Part shown: piece by piece, positions 54,901 to 63,005 of the stretch
Layout of the letters: every line of letters starts with the position of its first letter
Position numbering within the stretch: position 1 is the stretch's first letter
NCBI RefSeq assembly: GCF_030547685.1
Contig: NZ_JAUOQM010000048.1
Coordinates: 1-64,000, forward strand
From: Gilvimarinus sp. 2_MG-2023
GTDB lineage: Bacteria; Pseudomonadota; Gammaproteobacteria; Pseudomonadales; Cellvibrionaceae
Direction: 5' to 3'
Length of the DNA stretch: 64,000 bases
The notes under the pieces: model-generated
Database searches by the model: none
Seen by the model: the letters and a program-made list of their open reading frames with translations, nothing else
Told to the model about the DNA's origin: nothing
Position numbers and translations under genes: made by a program

Positions 54901-56710
54901 CCATCTGCATATTTTTATCGATCCACAGCCGGATGCCAGTGCGAGTTTTGCCGAACGCCAGCGATTGTTCAATGCCGCCGGCTCGCAGTGGTCTGATTAC
55001 GATGAAAGTTTGATTAGTGCCGGCGGTGGTGTTTTTGACCGCTCCGCAAAATCCATTTCACTGACGGCTGAGGCTCGCTCCGCCTTAGGGATAGATGCTA
55101 GCCGGTTAACACCGGCCGAACTCATTAATCATATTTTGCGAGCACCGGTTGATCTTATTTGGAACGGTGGTATTGGTACTTACGTAAAAGCTGAGGCTGA
55201 GTCACATGCCGAGGTAGGGGATAAGGCCAATGACGCGGTGCGTATCAATGGTAATGATTTGCGTTGTAAGGTTTTTGGTGAGGGCGGCAACCTGGGGATG
55301 ACGCAGTTGGGGCGAATAGAGTTTGCCCTTGCAGGTGGCGCATGTAATACCGATTTTATTGATAACTCGGCCGGTGTTGACTGTTCGGATCACGAGGTCA
55401 ATATCAAAATCTCCTTATCACAATTAATTAAGGCTGACGAGCTGGGTGAGGCATCGCGCAACGCGCTTTTAGTCGAGATGACCGATGAGGTGTCGAGTGA
55501 TGTTTTGCTTAATAACTACCGGCAATCTCAGGCAATCAGTTTGGCAAGTGGAGATAGTCTTGCCAGAACCGCAGAAATAGTACGCTTTATTCATTGTTTA
55601 GAGGCGGCAGGCCGGCTGGATCGTGCTTTGGAATTCTTGCCGGATGATGAAAAAATTGCCCAGCGTCAGGTGGCGGGAAAGGGGTTAGTTCGGCCGGAAA
55701 TATCGGTACTGATTTCGTACGCCAAAGTCGGGTTAAAAGAAGACTTAGCAACACCTACCATTACCCAAGACCCAGTGTTGGCCAAGCTGTGCCTGCAAGC
55801 TTTTCCTGCGACAATGCAAAGTCGATTCCCCAAGGTGCTGATGGACCACCCATTGGTATCAGAAATTGTGGCGACACAGCTTGCTAATGATATTGTCAAC
55901 ACGCAAGGATTTACTTTTGTACAAAGAATGATTGATGCCACAGGATCGACCACCGTAGAGGTGGCTAGAGCCTATTTCTTGGCTACAACCGTAGCAGGCG
56001 TTAAGGCGTTGTGGCGGGCGATTGAAGATCTCGGCTTTAGTGTTGAAGACTCCGTACAACAACAGCTGCTTCAACAATTGATGCGTCGAGTTAGGCGCAT
56101 GACTCGTTGGTTTTTGCGTAATCGTCGGGGTAATTTAGATCTTATCTGCGAACTGCAGAATTTTTCCGACGGCTTGGTGGGGGTTCAACAGAGCTTGGTT
56201 AATCACTTAGGCGGCGAGGTCGTTCGCGACTGGCAAGACAATATAGATATATTGGTCAGTCAAGGTGTACCGGAATCTTTGTGTCAAAAAGTATTGTCGC
56301 CAGGGTATTTATATTCGGGCATGGGAATATTGGATGTTGCCGATCAGAGTAAGCAACCCGTGGAGAAAATTGTAGAAATTTATGCGGGTTTAGTGGCGTG
56401 TTTGCATCTCAATGGCTTTGCCCAGCTGCTCAGCGATGCTCGCGTTGAGAATGATTGGCAAGCGATGGCACGCGAGGCCTATATGGATGATCTTGAGTCG
56501 CAAGTGCGGAATATTACCCAGTCATTGGCAGGCATCGATCAGTCGCCGCAAGTGATCGTAGAACAGTGGGCGCAAAGTCACCAATCACTTTTGGACCGCT
56601 GGCTAAGTATGGTAAAACAAACACAAACCGCAGGCATGACCGATTATGCAATGTTTTCTGTTGCTCTAAGAGAGTTATTAGACTTGGCTCAAGTAACACG
56701 GCATTCATAG
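51926..56710 (+). CDS. NAD-specific glutamate dehydrogenase, 180-kDa class
   Basis: Very large dehydrogenase (1594 residues) that deaminates glutamate to 2-oxoglutarate with NAD, a catabolic role. The catalytic core at about 730-1230 shows RGGLRWSDRYQDYRTEVLGL, AKGGFVCKQ with the catalytic Lys, and GIGDMGGDVFGNGML for NAD binding. The first 700 residues include ACT-like regulatory domains (MDMPFLVDSIRLEL). The C-terminal part is helical. I use the ATG at 51926, 6 nt after GGAG; a TTG frame start at 51914 would overlap that site. It is followed after 77 bp by a succinate-semialdehyde dehydrogenase. The family is also known as Gdh2/GdhB in Pseudomonas and Streptomyces. Confidence 0.97.
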   Translation: MESSTSTVDVEAIAEAVAKSQPESVREACKVFVRLFFNHFPAEDFIDRPSSDISGCLLWLWSLLQGEVANLPIVQVVNPELDSWGWSSPHTVIAVRQMDMPFLVDSIRLELAHRHIPIFSVKSTPYIPVRQGGQLVEILPVQSRQHTAEAMVYLEVGKLTDARSIREAVLALNEVLGQIQKVVTDFLPLKQAMLDSADELGQVSHALACNDVTEAQNFLHWLTNDHFTFLGFTEFNLENRQGKDVLVEDRHRRVGLFDDNSKTKIKILDDAHPGVSRFYLSPASIAFSKSPRRSRIHRSAYPDYVVVKRYNPEGKVIGECRFLGLYTSSVYSESPSAIPLLREKISYLYERMGLTPWSHEGKALEQIVETFPRDELFQSSAAELYETVRGILEINERYKVKLFLRRDRFAKFVSCLLYVPRDLFSTQIRLRVQQLIGEKVGACDEQFNTFFSESLLARVHLVFRLKDKQMPEVDTLALEQEIEAMVRSWQDALLSELYHHHTEEQARYLAKLYDTNFSAAYQEAFTVQHAASDIAILESMEKETLWLEVVPGSESSGIRLKLYRQGMPLALSDIIPLLEDFGLRVLSEHPFKLLNKNKKVIWLHDFELQRAESAEPLTNAGFANLKQAIIAVWEKKSESDSFNQLVVEAGLDWRMISVFRAYANYMQQTLFNSSIEHIAEALVNQRFIVMCLVKLFNALFSPENNNSKLAEEQLQAIDDALENVPSLIEDRIIRQYVALMNATVRTNYFQSDTLDYLAFKLMPRQLNNIPEPRPMFEIFVYSGRFEGLHLRGGKVARGGLRWSDRYQDYRTEVLGLVKAQQVKNAVIVPSGAKGGFVCKQVAGLSREEKFAEGKACYRQFIQALLSISDNVIDDQVVLPNQVVCKDEPDPYLVVAADKGTATFSDLANSVAQEADFWLGDAFASGGSQGYDHKAMGITAKGAWVCVQRHFKELSVDVQNDPITVVGIGDMGGDVFGNGMLCSESIQLVAAFNHLHIFIDPQPDASASFAERQRLFNAAGSQWSDYDESLISAGGGVFDRSAKSISLTAEARSALGIDASRLTPAELINHILRAPVDLIWNGGIGTYVKAEAESHAEVGDKANDAVRINGNDLRCKVFGEGGNLGMTQLGRIEFALAGGACNTDFIDNSAGVDCSDHEVNIKISLSQLIKADELGEASRNALLVEMTDEVSSDVLLNNYRQSQAISLASGDSLARTAEIVRFIHCLEAAGRLDRALEFLPDDEKIAQRQVAGKGLVRPEISVLISYAKVGLKEDLATPTITQDPVLAKLCLQAFPATMQSRFPKVLMDHPLVSEIVATQLANDIVNTQGFTFVQRMIDATGSTTVEVARAYFLATTVAGVKALWRAIEDLGFSVEDSVQQQLLQQLMRRVRRMTRWFLRNRRGNLDLICELQNFSDGLVGVQQSLVNHLGGEVVRDWQDNIDILVSQGVPESLCQKVLSPGYLYSGMGILDVADQSKQPVEKIVEIYAGLVACLHLNGFAQLLSDARVENDWQAMAREAYMDDLESQVRNITQSLAGIDQSPQVIVEQWAQSHQSLLDRWLSMVKQTQTAGMTDYAMFSVALRELLDLAQVTRHS

Positions 56711-56787
56711 TCTTTAAGCAGAACTCGACGCGCACAGAGTGGTCGCAGAGTTAAGTGCAACCGAAATGTTGGAAATAGGTGATACAG

Positions 56788-58257
56788 ATGACGGCAATAC
56801 CTCAATTAACGCATACGAACTTGTGGCAAAACCGTTGCTACATCGGTGGTCAGTGGGTCGCAGCAGTGGGCGATAATACTTTAGAGGTGGTTAATCCGGC
56901 TAATGGCGAGACGTTAGCTCAGGTGCCATTGCTTACGCAAAAGCAAGCTAATGCAGCGCTGGTGGCGGCAGAGCAGGCTTTCGATGATTGGCGAGCGCGA
57001 TCTCCTAATGAACGTGGCGCTTTATTGCGCCGTTGGTATGAGTTAATGCTAAAACATAAGGACGATTTGGCCACCATAATGACCCTGGAGCAGGGCAAGC
57101 CCTGGGCCGAGTCCAAAGCTGAAATTCAGTATGCGGCCGCTTTTATCGATTGGTTTGCCGAAGAGGCAAAGCGTGGTTTTGGCGATGTTATTCCGGCAAC
57201 AAAACCCCACCAACAACTATTGGCGATACCGGAGCCGGTTGGGGTTAGTGTGGCAATTACCCCCTGGAATTTCCCTGCAGCCATGATCACACGTAAAGCC
57301 GGTGCCGCCTTGGCGGCTGGATGCTCAATGGTAGTCAAGCCCTCGGCACTTACGCCTTTATCAGCGTTGGCGCTGGCGGTTCTAGCGCAGGAGGCTGGCA
57401 TTCCGGATGGTGTGTTTAACGTGATAACGGGAAAGTCAGCCGATATTGGGGAAGTATTTACTCAGTCAACGATTGTAAAAAAATTAAGCTTTACTGGCTC
57501 GACTGAGGTCGGACGCCACTTAATGGCTCAGTGTGCCCCTAATTTGCAGAAGCTGTCACTTGAGCTTGGTGGCAACGCCCCATTTATTGTGTTTGCTGAT
57601 GCCGATCTGGATCTTGCCGTGCAGGGGGTTATAGCCGCTAAATTTCGCAACAGTGGTCAAACCTGTATTAGCCCCAATAGATTTTTAGTCGAGGTATCGG
57701 TCCAAGCTGAGTTCGTGCAACGCCTTACCAAGGCTTTGGCAGAATTAAAAGTTGGTGACGGTCTGGAAGAGGGGGTGCAGGTCTGTTCGCTGATCAATGA
57801 CAAAGCACTCGACAAGGTGCGGCGACATTATGATGATGCGCTTGCGCAAGGGGCTCGCTGTGAAATGGGTCAACGGCCAGGTAGCTTAGCTAATAATCGC
57901 ATTGCCCCGATTGTGCTTACCCAAGCCAATGAACACATGCAGTTTTGGCAGGAGGAGACCTTTGGGCCGCTTGTGGCCATTAAAGCGTTTAATACCGAAG
58001 AGCAAGCGTTGGCTTTGGCTAATGATACTCACTATGGTTTGGCGAGCTATTTTTATACGGCAAGCGCCAGTCGGGTAGTGCGGGTTAGTCGCGCATTACA
58101 AGCTGGTATGGTAGGTGTAAACGAGGGGGCTATATCCAATGCCATGGCTCCTTTTGGCGGTATAGATCAGTCAGGTTTCGGTCGCGAAGGTGGGCGCCAG
58201 GGCATGCGTGAGTACCAAAGTCTAAAATATATCTGCCAAAGCATTGATAATGGTTAA
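56788..58257 (+). CDS. gabD: Succinate-semialdehyde dehydrogenase, NAD(P)+
   Basis: Aldehyde dehydrogenase of 489 residues that oxidises succinate semialdehyde to succinate. Catalytic E259 is in LELGGNAPF and the nucleophile C293 in NSGQTCISPNRF. VAITPWNFPAAMITRKAGAA is the cofactor region of the GabD class, and the C-terminal GREGGRQGMREYQSLKYIC is typical. I use the ATG at 56788 with AGGTGA 5 nt upstream; a GTG at 56779 is the alternative. No GABA transaminase gene is adjacent. Another medium-chain semialdehyde could also be a substrate. Confidence 0.92.
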   Translation: MTAIPQLTHTNLWQNRCYIGGQWVAAVGDNTLEVVNPANGETLAQVPLLTQKQANAALVAAEQAFDDWRARSPNERGALLRRWYELMLKHKDDLATIMTLEQGKPWAESKAEIQYAAAFIDWFAEEAKRGFGDVIPATKPHQQLLAIPEPVGVSVAITPWNFPAAMITRKAGAALAAGCSMVVKPSALTPLSALALAVLAQEAGIPDGVFNVITGKSADIGEVFTQSTIVKKLSFTGSTEVGRHLMAQCAPNLQKLSLELGGNAPFIVFADADLDLAVQGVIAAKFRNSGQTCISPNRFLVEVSVQAEFVQRLTKALAELKVGDGLEEGVQVCSLINDKALDKVRRHYDDALAQGARCEMGQRPGSLANNRIAPIVLTQANEHMQFWQEETFGPLVAIKAFNTEEQALALANDTHYGLASYFYTASASRVVRVSRALQAGMVGVNEGAISNAMAPFGGIDQSGFGREGGRQGMREYQSLKYICQSIDNG

Positions 58258-58281
58258 GTGCTCAGCTTGCTGGGTTATAAT
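58254..58281 (+). promoter_or_regulatory. Candidate promoter for the DUF2835 gene
   Basis: A perfect -10, TATAAT (58276-58281), has a weak -35, TTAAGT (58254-58259), 16 bp upstream. The start site would fall about 14 nt before the GTG codon, leaving a very short leader. Confidence 0.5.
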
Positions 58282-58301
58282 ACTGCTGTTATGAGAAGTC
58301 A

Positions 58302-58538
58302 GTGGTTAAGCCTTTGAAAGCCGTTATTATCGATCTTGTTATCAGAGCCGAAGAGTTCGAACGCTGGTATTATGGCAGCGCTCAAGACGTGATTGCGCGC
58401 GCAGTTGATGGGCGTAAAGTGCGATTTCCGGCCAGTATTCTGCGGCCCTATGTGAGCCATGGCGGGATTAGTGGCCGATTTAGAATCCTATTTGATCAAA
58501 ACAACCGTTTTAAATGTATCGATCGAATCGACCCCTAG
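58302..58538 (+). CDS. DUF2835-family small protein
   Basis: A 78-residue protein of a gammaproteobacterial family without known function. The pattern is EEFERWYYGSAQDVIARAVDGRKVRFPASILRPYV in pieces: WYYGSA, DGRKVRFPA, and a GISGRFRILFD ending. The start is a GTG at 58302; no in-frame ATG exists nearby. A consensus -10 precedes it. It lies between gabD and pyrD and could be co-transcribed with pyrD, 77 bp downstream. Confidence 0.85.
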   Translation: MVKPLKAVIIDLVIRAEEFERWYYGSAQDVIARAVDGRKVRFPASILRPYVSHGGISGRFRILFDQNNRFKCIDRIDP

Positions 58539-58615
58539 CCATTTTTTCAGTATCCTAGCGCCCCAATTTCTTGATTACATCCCCAATGCAACCGCAAGTG
58601 ACCAAAGAACGCACT

Positions 58616-59635
58616 ATGTATCCATTGATTAAAAAAATATTGTTTGCCTTTAACCCGGAAACCTCGCATGAGCTCAGCCTTGACTGCCTCGGGGCACTGC
58701 ATCGACTAAAAGGGTTAGGCCTGCTGGCTAAGCCGGTGGCTGATAACCCGGTACAGGTAATGGGGCTTACCTTTGCTAACCCAGTGGGGTTGGCAGCAGG
58801 TCTTGATAAAAACGGTGACTACTTTAACGCTTTAGGTGAATTGGGGTTTGGTTTTGTGGAAATCGGCACAGTGACACCACTTGCCCAACCCGGCAACCCT
58901 AAGCCCAGACTGTTTCGCCTGGCCGAGCACAATGCCATTATTAACCGTATGGGGTTTAACAACAAAGGCGTAGATCACTTGGTTGAGCAGGTGAAACGGA
59001 GAAAATTCAAAGGTATTCTGGGGATTAATATTGGTAAAAATGCCAAAACTCCGGTGGAGAATGCATTGGATGATTACCGTATCTGTATGCAGAAGGTGTA
59101 TCAGTATGCCGACTATATAACCGTCAATGTGTCTTCCCCAAATACCCCAGGGCTGCGTAATCTTCAGTTTGGTGATAGTTTGACTGAGTTGCTGACCGGC
59201 ATTAAGCATGAACAAACGGCATTGGCCCAAAGTCATCAAAGATATGTGCCCATCGCCGTCAAAATCGCCCCCGATATGGATAGTGACGCGGTAAAAGAAG
59301 TTGCCGATACACTGTTAACCGTGGGGCTGGATGGGGTCATTGCGACTAATACCACTGTTGGCCGGGAAGGGGTGGAAGATGATCCCTTGCATGAGCAGGC
59401 AGGTGGACTCAGTGGTAAGCCGGTACGGGATAAAAGCACTCAGGTGATTAAACAATTGGCCGCTATTTTGGAAGGGCGCCTGCCTATCATTGGTGTGGGC
59501 GGAATCGACAGTGGTGAGACAGCCGAAGAAAAAATAGCCGCAGGCGCGAGTTTGGTGCAGGTTTACTCTGGTTTTATATACCGCGGCCCGGCATTGATTA
59601 AAGAGTGTGCCGAGGCTATCGCCAAGCGTAACTAA
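58616..59635 (+). CDS. pyrD: Dihydroorotate dehydrogenase (quinone), class 2
   Basis: Membrane-associated FMN enzyme of pyrimidine synthesis that passes electrons to quinone. I start it at the ATG at 58616 ([19 protein letters not shown]), giving 339 residues and the amphipathic N-terminal helix of class 2 enzymes; a frame start at 58571 is not supported. [25 protein letters not shown] and the catalytic Ser loop [18 protein letters not shown] are present. [19 protein letters not shown] is the phosphate-binding end. It converges with rmf. Confidence 0.97.
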   Translation: MYPLIKKILFAFNPETSHELSLDCLGALHRLKGLGLLAKPVADNPVQVMGLTFANPVGLAAGLDKNGDYFNALGELGFGFVEIGTVTPLAQPGNPKPRLFRLAEHNAIINRMGFNNKGVDHLVEQVKRRKFKGILGINIGKNAKTPVENALDDYRICMQKVYQYADYITVNVSSPNTPGLRNLQFGDSLTELLTGIKHEQTALAQSHQRYVPIAVKIAPDMDSDAVKEVADTLLTVGLDGVIATNTTVGREGVEDDPLHEQAGGLSGKPVRDKSTQVIKQLAAILEGRLPIIGVGGIDSGETAEEKIAAGASLVQVYSGFIYRGPALIKECAEAIAKRN

Positions 59636-59726
59636 GGCATAAGTCAGTGAAATGTCGGTCGGGTTTTGAGCTAAGGGTAGACAGATAATAGAAGTTAGTG
59701 GGGTTTAGTCATATATTTGGGGTATT

Positions 59727-59748
59727 AAAAAGCCCGCCTAAGCGGGCT
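59727..59748 (-). terminator. Terminator of rmf
   Basis: On the minus strand AGCCCGC/GCGGGCT with a TTAG loop runs into a T-run (A residues at 59727-59731 on the plus strand). It is oriented for rmf; pyrD would read through it without a T-run. Confidence 0.8.
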
Positions 59749-59749
59749 T

Positions 59750-59768
59750 GACCTGCGGGTAGCAGGTC
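59750..59768. other. Second hairpin in the rmf 3' region
   Basis: GACCTGC-gggta-GCAGGTC is a perfect 7-bp stem immediately next to the terminator. It may protect the rmf mRNA 3' end or add to termination. Confidence 0.6.
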
Positions 59769-59819
59769 GTGCGGTGGTAAAACTTTCGATACGAATCTGT
59801 AATATTTCTGGTAGCTAGG

Positions 59820-60041
59820 TTAACGCATTCCTCCGTAAGACAAATTGCTGAGCTTTTGCACCTGTGCCATTCGATTGAGCCCGTCCCATTGGTCGGTTCG
59901 CGCCTCGCGCCATCCGCTCATCCATTGTGCCCGTACCTTGCCGGTTTCATGCGGACACAAACTTCGGGATCGTCCGTCGATGCCTGCTTGGTAGCCTTTT
60001 CCATATGCTCTTTCAACTTGGTCACGTTTTTGGCGTTTCAT
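59820..60041 (-). CDS. rmf: Ribosome modulation factor
   Basis: A 73-residue basic protein that drives formation of inactive 100S ribosome dimers in stationary phase. The conserved core is KRQKRDQVERAYGKGYQAG, then CPHETGKVRAQWMSGWREAR. The ATG at 60041 has AGAGG upstream; a TTG three codons earlier is the alternative. It converges with pyrD and has its own hairpin terminator. Growth-phase and ppGpp control is known for the family; the promoter was not located. Confidence 0.95.
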   Translation of the reverse strand: MKRQKRDQVERAYGKGYQAGIDGRSRSLCPHETGKVRAQWMSGWREARTDQWDGLNRMAQVQKLSNLSYGGMR

Positions 60042-60479
60042 GCTTAGCAATACCTCTAAATTAATCGTTAACTTGGTAGCACTCGGGTCTATTCGTTTCC
60101 CCCGGTGTTACCCCATTGTTTTGAGATTGCGTAAAGCTTTGTCCTCCGTTATTTCGGTTATCGAAGCCAGCAGTAACAAAATGTAGGCCGAACAAAACCG
60201 CAAAGCGCATTTATAGGCGCCCTGTACTTTGGCCTTTTTGCCAACTGCTGGGGTTTTGATGCCCGCTGGAAGACCGGGTAATTTTGACCGGTGCACTGTA
60301 CAATTTGTTCAGCGGGATATTCAGTACACCAAATTGTAGTGGCTGTGTGAACGAATTTATTCTTATAGCGAGCCTGCCTTATAGATCAACAGGCTCTTAA
60401 AAACGATCAGTTTTTGACTGATTATACTGTAACAGTTTGATTTAGCAGCCAATTATCAGGCTGCCTGGATTGCGAAATT
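60042..60479. other. 438-bp spacer between rmf and rlmKL
   Basis: It should hold the rmf promoter (minus strand) and the rlmKL promoter (plus strand). A 62-codon minus-strand frame at 60108-60296 has some hydrophobic character but no recognised family and is not called. Inverted repeats are present at 60294-60341 and 60406-60422 (ATCAGT-ttttg-ACTGAT), the second followed by a TATACT hexamer at 60423-60428. Confidence 0.5.
60294..60341. repeat. Inverted repeat upstream of rlmKL
   Basis: TACAATTTG (60299-60307) is matched by CAAATTGTA (60330-60338). With a 2-nt bulge the arms extend to CACTGTACAATTTG and CAAATTGTAGTG. The 22-bp spacing suits a hairpin or a paired operator; the function is unknown. 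Confidence 0.5.
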
Positions 60480-62720
60480 ATGACAATGCAATTTTTTGCT
60501 ACCTGCCCCAAAGGGCTAGAAGGCTTGCTTAAAACAGAACTAGAGGGCTTAGGGGCCGAGCAATGCCGTGAAACCGTCGCGGGAGTCTATTTTGAGGGCG
60601 AATTATCACAAGCTTATAAGGCCTGTTTGTGGAGTCGTTTGGCAAATAAAATCCTACTGCCTCTCACATCGGGGGCTGTAAAAGACGCCGAAGACCTCTA
60701 CGAACTGGTATTTGCTCTACCGTGGCACGAGCATTTACAGCCAGAGGGGACTCTATTGGTCGATTTTAGTGGCCAGAATAACGCTATTCGCAACACCCAA
60801 TTTGGAGCGGTAAAGGTAAAAGACGCTATTGTCGACAAGCTTAGACAAGTCAGTGGATCGCGCCCATCGGTGGATAAAGCTCAACCGGATATCCGCATCA
60901 ATGCCCGGCTCAGCAAAGGTAAATTGGTGGTTAGCCTCGATTTATGTGGCGATAGCTTGCACCGTCGCGGTTACCGCCAGCAGCAAGGCCAGGCACCATT
61001 GAAAGAGAATCTCGCCGCAGCGATCTTATTGCGATCGGGTTGGTGCCAAGAGACTGAGCAATCGGAACCTGAATTGGCCCTTATAGACCCCATGTGCGGC
61101 TCAGGTACCTTTTTGATAGAGGCGGCCATGATCGCCGCCGATATTGCGCCAGGGCTTGGGCGAGCTCATTTCGCTTTTGAGCGCTGGCTGGGGCACGACG
61201 CGTCTGCTTGGCAGACCCTACAAGAGGACGCTAAGGCGCGTCGTATGGTGGGTCTAGCGCGAGAAGACTTGCCCGAAATTCGTGGTTATGACGCCAATTT
61301 AAAAGTCATTCGCGCCGCAGAGCAAAATATTGTTCGAGCCGGATTGGATGACTGGCTGCGTGTCACTCGAAAAGAGCTGCGGGAATTAAAGCGACCCACT
61401 CATAGCGAGCTTACCCGCGGCCTTATTTTGACCAATCCTCCTTATGGCGAGCGCTTGGGTGAGGTGGAGTCAATGAAAATTCTCTACGCCCATTTAGGTG
61501 AAAGACTGCGTGCTGAGTTTACTGGCTGGCGGGCTGGGATTTTTACCGGTAATCCTGAGCTGGGTAAAAACTTAGGGATGCGCTCCAATCGTAAGTACAA
61601 ACTATTTAATGGCGCGATAGCCAGTGAGTTACTGTTGTTTGATATTAATCCTGAGCAATTTTATAAAGAGACTTCGCACGAGCCAGCGGTTAGTGTCGCG
61701 GTTGACAACCTTGCCCCAGTGCCATCCAGCAAGCCAGAGCTGAGTAACGGGGCGCAAATGTTAGTCAATCGAATAAGCAAAAATCACAAGGCCTTGAAGC
61801 GTTTTTTCAAGCGGACTGGCACCAATGCATACCGATTATATGACGCGGATATGCCTGAATATGCCTGCGCAATCGATGTCTACCAAGGCCAGAGCCATCA
61901 AACTGGAGCCCCTTTACGACTGGTGCATGTACAAGAATATCAAGCCCCTAAAACGGTAGATGAGGCACGTGCAGCGGAGCGCTTTGCTGAAATACAAGCT
62001 GCGGTACCGGTAGCGCTTGAGGTGGACGAAAGCCAGGTGAGTTATAAGCAGCGCCGTCGCAACAGAGGGCTGGAACAATACGAAAAACAAAGTGAGCGCA
62101 TCGACGGTGAATCTTTAGTGTTGACAGAAGGGCAGGCGAAACTTCTGGTCAACCCTTGGCCTTACTTAGACACTGGTGTGTTTTTGGATCACAGGCCTGT
62201 GCGTTTGAAAATTGCCGAGCAAGCCAAAAATAAACGATTCTTAAATTTATTTTGCTATACCGCCTCGGCGAGTATACACGCGGCCGTAGGTGGTGCCCGA
62301 TACACCACCAGCGTGGACATGTCGCAAACCTATTTAAATTGGGCGCGTCGCAATTTGGCATTAAATGGCTTGTCCGAATCGAAAAATCGGTTGATTCAAG
62401 CCGACTGTTTGAAATGGTTAAATGAGGCGGATGGGCTCTACGATATTATCCTGCTGGACCCTCCCACCTTCTCTAATTCTAAGCGTATGGACAGTGTATT
62501 GGATGTGCAACGCGACCATGTAGACTTAATCAGTAAAGCCATGAAATTATTAGATCAGCACGGCGTTCTGTACTTCTCCAATAATTTACGTGATTTTCGA
62601 ATGGAAATAGAAGCGCTTAGTGAATTTCAGCTCACAGATATAACGAGCTCAACCATTGATGAGGATTTCAATCGCAATAAAAAAATTCATCACTGTTGGG
62701 AAATTCGACACGGCCAATGA
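60480..62720 (+). CDS. rlmKL: Bifunctional 23S rRNA m2G2445/m7G2069 methyltransferase
   Basis: Fused rRNA methyltransferase of 746 residues that modifies 23S rRNA. The N-terminal RlmL half has a THUMP domain (about 50-155), the SAM motif DPMCGSGTFLIEAAMI near 205 and the catalytic NPPYGERLG near 322. The RlmK half (about 440-746) has the Rossmann start FLNLFCYTASASIHAA and LDPPTFSNSK near 660. Fusion of both domains is standard in gammaproteobacteria. The ATG lacks a strong ribosome-binding site. The next gene starts within its stop codon. Confidence 0.97.
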   Translation: MTMQFFATCPKGLEGLLKTELEGLGAEQCRETVAGVYFEGELSQAYKACLWSRLANKILLPLTSGAVKDAEDLYELVFALPWHEHLQPEGTLLVDFSGQNNAIRNTQFGAVKVKDAIVDKLRQVSGSRPSVDKAQPDIRINARLSKGKLVVSLDLCGDSLHRRGYRQQQGQAPLKENLAAAILLRSGWCQETEQSEPELALIDPMCGSGTFLIEAAMIAADIAPGLGRAHFAFERWLGHDASAWQTLQEDAKARRMVGLAREDLPEIRGYDANLKVIRAAEQNIVRAGLDDWLRVTRKELRELKRPTHSELTRGLILTNPPYGERLGEVESMKILYAHLGERLRAEFTGWRAGIFTGNPELGKNLGMRSNRKYKLFNGAIASELLLFDINPEQFYKETSHEPAVSVAVDNLAPVPSSKPELSNGAQMLVNRISKNHKALKRFFKRTGTNAYRLYDADMPEYACAIDVYQGQSHQTGAPLRLVHVQEYQAPKTVDEARAAERFAEIQAAVPVALEVDESQVSYKQRRRNRGLEQYEKQSERIDGESLVLTEGQAKLLVNPWPYLDTGVFLDHRPVRLKIAEQAKNKRFLNLFCYTASASIHAAVGGARYTTSVDMSQTYLNWARRNLALNGLSESKNRLIQADCLKWLNEADGLYDIILLDPPTFSNSKRMDSVLDVQRDHVDLISKAMKLLDQHGVLYFSNNLRDFRMEIEALSEFQLTDITSSTIDEDFNRNKKIHHCWEIRHGQ

Positions 62721-62998
62721 AAGAAGTGATTAGGGGGAGCTCCAATTGGCTGTGGAAAAACAATCCGGTAACTCGGGTTGTTTACGCCCGGGCCCCATGG
62801 GAGATTAAGCTAATCGCACTGAGTTTAATGGTGTTGTTGGCCGCCTCGATGCCCTGGTTGTATTACCGGCTTTTGCTGGCCGATGCGGCCCCACCAGATA
62901 CAGTTTATTACTGTTTTTCTGCGGGGGCCGTGCTGGCCCACCTCGGGTTTTTTGTGGGTTTGGTTAGTCTGGTGGTTGAGTTTTATAAATCACGCTAA
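62717..62998 (+). CDS. Small two-helix membrane protein, unknown function
   Basis: A 93-residue protein with an N-terminal basic segment (WLWKNNPVTRVVYARAPWE). Two transmembrane helices follow at about 33-51 (LIALSLMVLLAASMPWLYY) and 65-88 (FSAGAVLAHLGFFVGLVSLV). I start it at the ATG at 62717, which overlaps the rlmKL stop codon (ATGA); a TTG at 62696 is the longer alternative. Coupling to rlmKL is clear, but no family is recognised. It converges with the ABC transporter gene 7 bp away. Confidence 0.72.
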   Translation: MKEVIRGSSNWLWKNNPVTRVVYARAPWEIKLIALSLMVLLAASMPWLYYRLLLADAAPPDTVYYCFSAGAVLAHLGFFVGLVSLVVEFYKSR

Positions 62999-63005
62999 CT
63001 GCCCA

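Noticed and set aside
60108-60296. 62-codon minus-strand frame upstream of rmf
   Set aside because: It has a hydrophobic stretch but no family features and no strong ribosome-binding site, and it occupies the likely rmf promoter region.
60414-60428. TTGACT and TATACT upstream of rlmKL as a promoter pair
   Set aside because: The two hexamers are only 3 bp apart, far too close for sigma-70; at most the TATACT could be a -10 with another -35.
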